A DNA stretch of 64,000 bases, taken from the NCBI RefSeq assembly GCF_000006565.2, contig NC_031479.1, positions 5,358,289 to 5,422,288 on the forward strand. The letters are read 5' to 3'. Positions 60,142 through 64,000 of this stretch are shown in pieces. The notes beneath the pieces are model-generated. The model did not search any database. It had not been told where the DNA came from and saw nothing but the letters and a program-made list of their open reading frames with translations. Source of the stretch: Toxoplasma gondii ME49. Its lineage: Eukaryota; Apicomplexa; Conoidasida; Eucoccidiorida; Sarcocystidae. Every line of letters begins with the position of its first letter. Within the stretch, counting starts at the first letter, position 1. The position numbers and the translations under genes were made by a program.

Positions 60142-63100
60142 TGTAAATATACATATATATATATATATATATGTAAATATATGTATATGCATGAATATAC
60201 ATATTTGTATTTGTCGAGATGTGCATTTACTCATGGAACGGTGCGGCATCGTGAGAGGTCTTTCACCTGTGTTCCTCTCAGCGCGCTTGTTCCAAAGGAC
60301 GGGGCGCGGCCTGCGAGGCGAATGGATGCGATGGAAAAACGGATCCGCAGAGAATGGAAAGGGAGCGACTGGAATATCACGTTCTCACCTCGAGAAACTG
60401 TGAAGGAAGCTGTCGGGTCCCCGCTCTCTTCTTCGGAAAAAGCAGACAGACCTTCGAGGCGAATTTCCCCTCGACTCGGGACGGCAACAGAGCGAGGTTC
60501 CGCGCCCGCGGCGCCACATGCAGCGTCGAGGCCTCACTCTGTTCCGCGACAAGGAAAGGAGAGAACGAAACAAGAAGAGGAGTTGCGAATGTGAAAGATG
60601 CTTTAAGAAAACACCGAAGTGAAGAAATACATTCAGATCTGAGAGAGTCCGAAAGAGTGGGAACGCCCTCCAAGACCAAGGAGAGACAGCTAGTCAAACA
60701 GATCGAGTCACAGGCACCTCACGAGCTTTGATCCCTGAAGAGACGCGGGGAAATACGAAAAACTTGACCCTAGAGAAAAGCGAGACAGACGAAAATCACG
60801 AATCTAGGCATGAAGTAACAAAGCGAGCAGACAGCACAAAAGGCGCCAACCTAAAAGAGACCGCCAGAGAGAAAGTCATGGAGTAGCAGACCAAGATGGA
60901 GAACCAGAGGAGAGAAGTAACGAGAAAAACGAGGGAGGCTTCACGAAGGAGGCAGAGAAAGAAGTTTCGCGACGACAAACGAGAGGAGCTGAATGCTAAA
61001 CAAGAAACGTTGCAGACAAAAAAGAACTTCCAAGATATAAGAGAGCGGAGACACACCGGGTCATTGGGAGGCAGAGGTTCGGTGACCTGTCGTCGTGTCT
61101 CTTCATCTAGCCGGTCGTAGATCTCGTGTTGCAGTTTTAAGTCGAGTCTCTTGAAGATGCCTAGGCGGTCCTGAAGCGAAAGGCGAGGAGAAGAAAACAG
61201 GTTGAAAACAGCAGAGATTTGCTCAAGAAGGAAGGCCTCGCCTCTGCAGCACTCGCCAAACCGCCGACTGGGCTTCACACAGAAGAGAGAAGAAGTCGCT
61301 GAATTGATGAGCTTGAACAGTGTAGTTCTGTTGCATGCCTATACTCTTCTTTCGCGAAAGCACACAGAAACGCAAGACAGAACGCGGCGAAGAAGCAGAC
61401 ACACGCTACCTGAGAGAGCGCGAGTCGCCATGCCAGACCCCAAGAAAAACGAGAGAAAACTCGACACAGAACAAAGGCCTCACAGTAATCTGAACGTCGA
61501 AAGGCACTTGACACCGTTTCTAAGTTTATCAGTTTTTTTCGTGACGAAATCAAAAAACTCAAGTGGCAACTCTGCACAGCAGCAGACCCCCGTCAAAACA
61601 TGTCCTGTCTGTTCGCCTTTCTTCCACCCGGTGTTCGTCATTTTCTTCTATTTTCTTCTCCCTCCAATCTTCGAGCGTCTCTCCCTCTCTCCCTCTTTGT
61701 TTCTCCCGTTCACGGTTAGATTCGTGTTCAACCGCCGAGTCCATCTCGCGTCATTTTCAATGGCACTCTATTTACAGAAGCTGTAAGCCCCCACAAGGCT
61801 CTTCGCGTCTTCCGACCGTCGCCACACAGTTGTCAAAATACGGGATTTTTTCGCGACACCCAATGTTTTCTTCCTCCGAGAGGACAGATGACAATCGACT
61901 TCAACAGCGGCGTTTGTAGAACACTGTGAGGAACAAGCAGACGCGGTCGTTGTTCCCCTGGGCGTTCCGTGAACGTCGCCAGAGACTGGCGAACGGAGAG
62001 ACTCGGAGGCGTCTCTTCCGGTCGCTGACTCTGCCTACCAGCACTGGGGCCGCGGCGAGAAGGTCGGACATGTTGATTCTGTAATTCGCGCTTTTCTCCT
62101 TCACCAAAGAGCCAAGGCGCCAGCGCAGACGAGGAGGCGCGTAGCCGAGTTGGTCGAGGGCGTAGAGTGCACTCAAAAGCTGCAGAGCTGTGCAGACAGC
62201 CGCAGAAACGCAGGAGGCGCGAACTAAAAAGGAGAAGCCGCTTTGCAGAATCGCGGGGGAGGCCGAGCGGTGCTCGGCGAATGCATACGCCTTCGCAGGT
62301 CACACGGCGACACACACGGCTGGTGAGGAAGTACACAGGAGAGGCGGCGGTGCAAAAAATAAGAGTGAGGAGTTGAGAAAGCCTGCGGCGGACCTTATCA
62401 CTCGAGCAGAGCCCTGTGCATGCAGCTACACTGCTCAGACAAGGTCGGTCGCGACTGTCTCTGCTTTCCACGCGAGCGCACTTGATTCCTGGGTCTCCAC
62501 AAACCTGAAGCTTTTGCCCAGCCGCCACTCGAGTCCACCGACAGGTTTGCGCTCCAAATCAGGAGACAAAGGAAACGAAGGGTGCTGGAAAAACGAAGCA
62601 AAGACGGAACAACGAGGGTACGCTAGGTGACATCTTGCACGTACAGTCGAGGTTGTCTGCTTTCTTTCGGAGCGCGAAGAGCAAACACTTGACGAAGGCC
62701 CGAGGGAAGAAGCTGAGGTCCGCCGTGGTCTGCAACAGGCGAACGAGTTCGACGGCTGATAGCATGCACAGTTTGCTGACTTCCTCCACCTTCGCATGTC
62801 TCTCTCGTCGCTCCTCGCCGTGATTCACCGACGGAGAACGACTCGTCGCAGAGACAGCAGACACGCGCTGCGTCTGACCTTCTGCATCGCGCTCCTCCCA
62901 TCGGTGCCCGACGCCTTCTCCTTTTCCTCTCTTTTCTTCGCGTTTGCTTGCTCCCTTCGTTTCCTGTTCCGGTCTCTGGGCTGGCCGCTCTGCAGGGACG
63001 CGGACGAGCATGGCGTCCATCAGTTGCCGCAGGTCGGCTTCCTTCGGCGCTAGCGCAGCCGCGCAAAGAAAAATCCCCGCCAGGTGACGAGCAGGAAGCG

Positions 63101-63430
63101 TCGGCGCCTCTGCCAGGACTCGCCGGAGCAGCTGCTCCCGAATCTCCTTCCGCTTCTGCACCAGCGAGGCTGACAGCGAAGAAGAAGGAACCGAGGCAGA
63201 CGGACAAGACGGAGAAGAAGGAGGAGAAGAGGGGGGAGACCGTTGGAGGGAGTAGAGGCCGAGAACGACCTGCGCGAGCGCCTGAAGAGATCGACGTCGC
63301 GAGGAGACAACGCCACAAATGTTTCGAAGAAACGTCTCCAGGACAGAAGAAAAGCAAACATGCAGAGACATCGCAATGTCAGATAGCGCCCTTCCCTGCG
63401 ATGGTTTTGTGTCTCCACTCAGCCGATCAA
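59730..63430 (-). CDS. alpha-helical repeat protein, heptatricopeptide/RAP-like
   Basis: Exons in gene order: from about 63430 (or ATG 63371) to 62641, then 62584-62505, 62187-62039, 61170-61087, 60538-60452 and 59918-59730 with the stop. Phases agree and give about 440 residues or more. Segments such as [22 protein letters not shown]-type helices ([20 protein letters not shown]), [20 protein letters not shown] and [16 protein letters not shown] follow the pattern of heptatricopeptide (HPR) repeats found in many apicomplexan mitochondrial rRNA-binding proteins, often with a RAP domain. I do not see a RAP domain here. The first exon has a long Glu/Arg-rich insertion and the last a charged C-terminus. 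The frame stays open upstream of 63,371, and protein-like sequence near 63,490-63,600 suggests the true start lies near or beyond the right edge. Confidence 0.55.
60064..60188. repeat. long TA/CATA microsatellite in the helical-repeat gene
   Basis: About 125 bp of (AT)n with periodic GTAAATATACAT interruptions; the unit (TA)n-TGTAAATATACA occurs about three times. It lies in the intron before the last exon. Confidence 0.9.
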
Positions 63431-64000
63431 CTGTGAATGCCTACACCCAGAACGACTCGCGTCGCCGAGAGTGTAAACGCCCTGCCGCGCGGTACACGAG
63501 GTGCTCGATAGACATTTTCTCGATGAACTGGAGGGAGTTTCGTGGAACAGTCGAGACAGTGAACAGCCGCTGCCTGCCTTTATCAATCCAAGGGGTTTTG
63601 GAAGATCTGACAGAAAATCGAAGACTTCTGCGTTATCTGCTCAGTTCGGATTGCCGACACTGTATATGGAGTTGCTTCGCGTTCAATGAAGTAGACCGAG
63701 TTCTGCTTTAACGGCACAAGTGGGTCAGAGACGACGAACTTGAATCCAGCTGTTTTTCGACTTGGGAAACTTCTTTTTCCAGTCGTAAGAGGGCGCCTCT
63801 TTACAACAAGAAGTGAGTCCATCTCTCCCCCTGCAGGACGGCCTCCGTCTCCAGGAAGGCTTTGGGGAAGCGAGGAGACAAAAGCCAACACACAGGAAGA
63901 AAGCCTACCAGCGGGGAGAAGAGGGGAATGGCGAGAGCGACATGGTGAAGGAAGCGGAGTTCGATAGGACCGTCGACGATCCGTGAGCGGCCAAACGCGA

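Noticed and set aside
62138..62210. tRNA-like string GTAGCCGAGTTGGTCGAGGGCG
   Set aside because: It resembles a Ser/Leu tRNA D arm but has no T arm or acceptor pairing, and it is the complement of a helical-repeat exon.

Overview
The window is nuclear DNA of an apicomplexan parasite of the Toxoplasma/Neospora/Hammondia group, most likely Toxoplasma gondii. The grounds are intron-dense genes with GTRAGT/YAG splice sites, TA microsatellites in introns and spacers, and the gene content: an ISP cortical protein with an MGxxxCC acylation site, a tyrosine-rich oocyst-type secreted protein, starch branching, and selenoproteins. From memory only, the order branching enzyme - MAD1-like gene - ISP3 - tyrosine-rich protein resembles part of T. 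gondii chromosome XI.

Layout. 1-5.6 kb: mostly non-coding, with a possible exon running off the left edge. 5.6-15.4 kb (minus): a bacterial-type (GlgB) 1,4-alpha-glucan branching enzyme in 13 exons; all exon phases close to a 961-residue protein. 15.4-21.5 kb: divergent spacer. 21.6-29.8 kb (plus): a 15-exon, ~792-residue coiled-coil protein that I identify as the spindle-checkpoint protein MAD1. 32.8-33.3 kb (minus): an inner-membrane-complex sub-compartment protein (ISP, probably ISP3). 36.2-36.7 kb (plus): a small secreted protein with 21 tyrosines in its last ~46 residues. 37.7-39.4 kb (minus): a secreted protein built from about 15-16 copies of a 32-residue C-X10-C-X11-C-X8 repeat, convergent with the tyrosine-rich gene. 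41.3-47.0 kb (minus): a pentatricopeptide-repeat protein with an Arg-rich, mitochondrial-like N-terminus. 51.0-52.2 kb (minus): fragments of an unidentified two-TM protein. 55.2 kb (plus): tRNA-Lys(CTT). 56.65-58.44 kb (plus): selenoprotein K, with an in-frame UGA in a C-terminal GGGG-UGA-GGA-TAA. 59.7 to at least 63.4 kb (minus): a helical-repeat protein of the heptatricopeptide/RAP type.

Functional themes are storage polysaccharide (branching enzyme), cell division and daughter budding (MAD1, ISP), probable oocyst/sporocyst wall material (tyrosine-rich and cysteine-repeat proteins), organelle RNA metabolism (PPR and helical-repeat proteins), and ER membrane quality control (SelK). These are separate transcription units on both strands, not an operon. 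The points most worth checking are the recoded UGA of SelK (no canonical SECIS found by eye), the divergent MAD1 with its intact motifs, and the strictly periodic cysteine-repeat protein next to the tyrosine-rich one.
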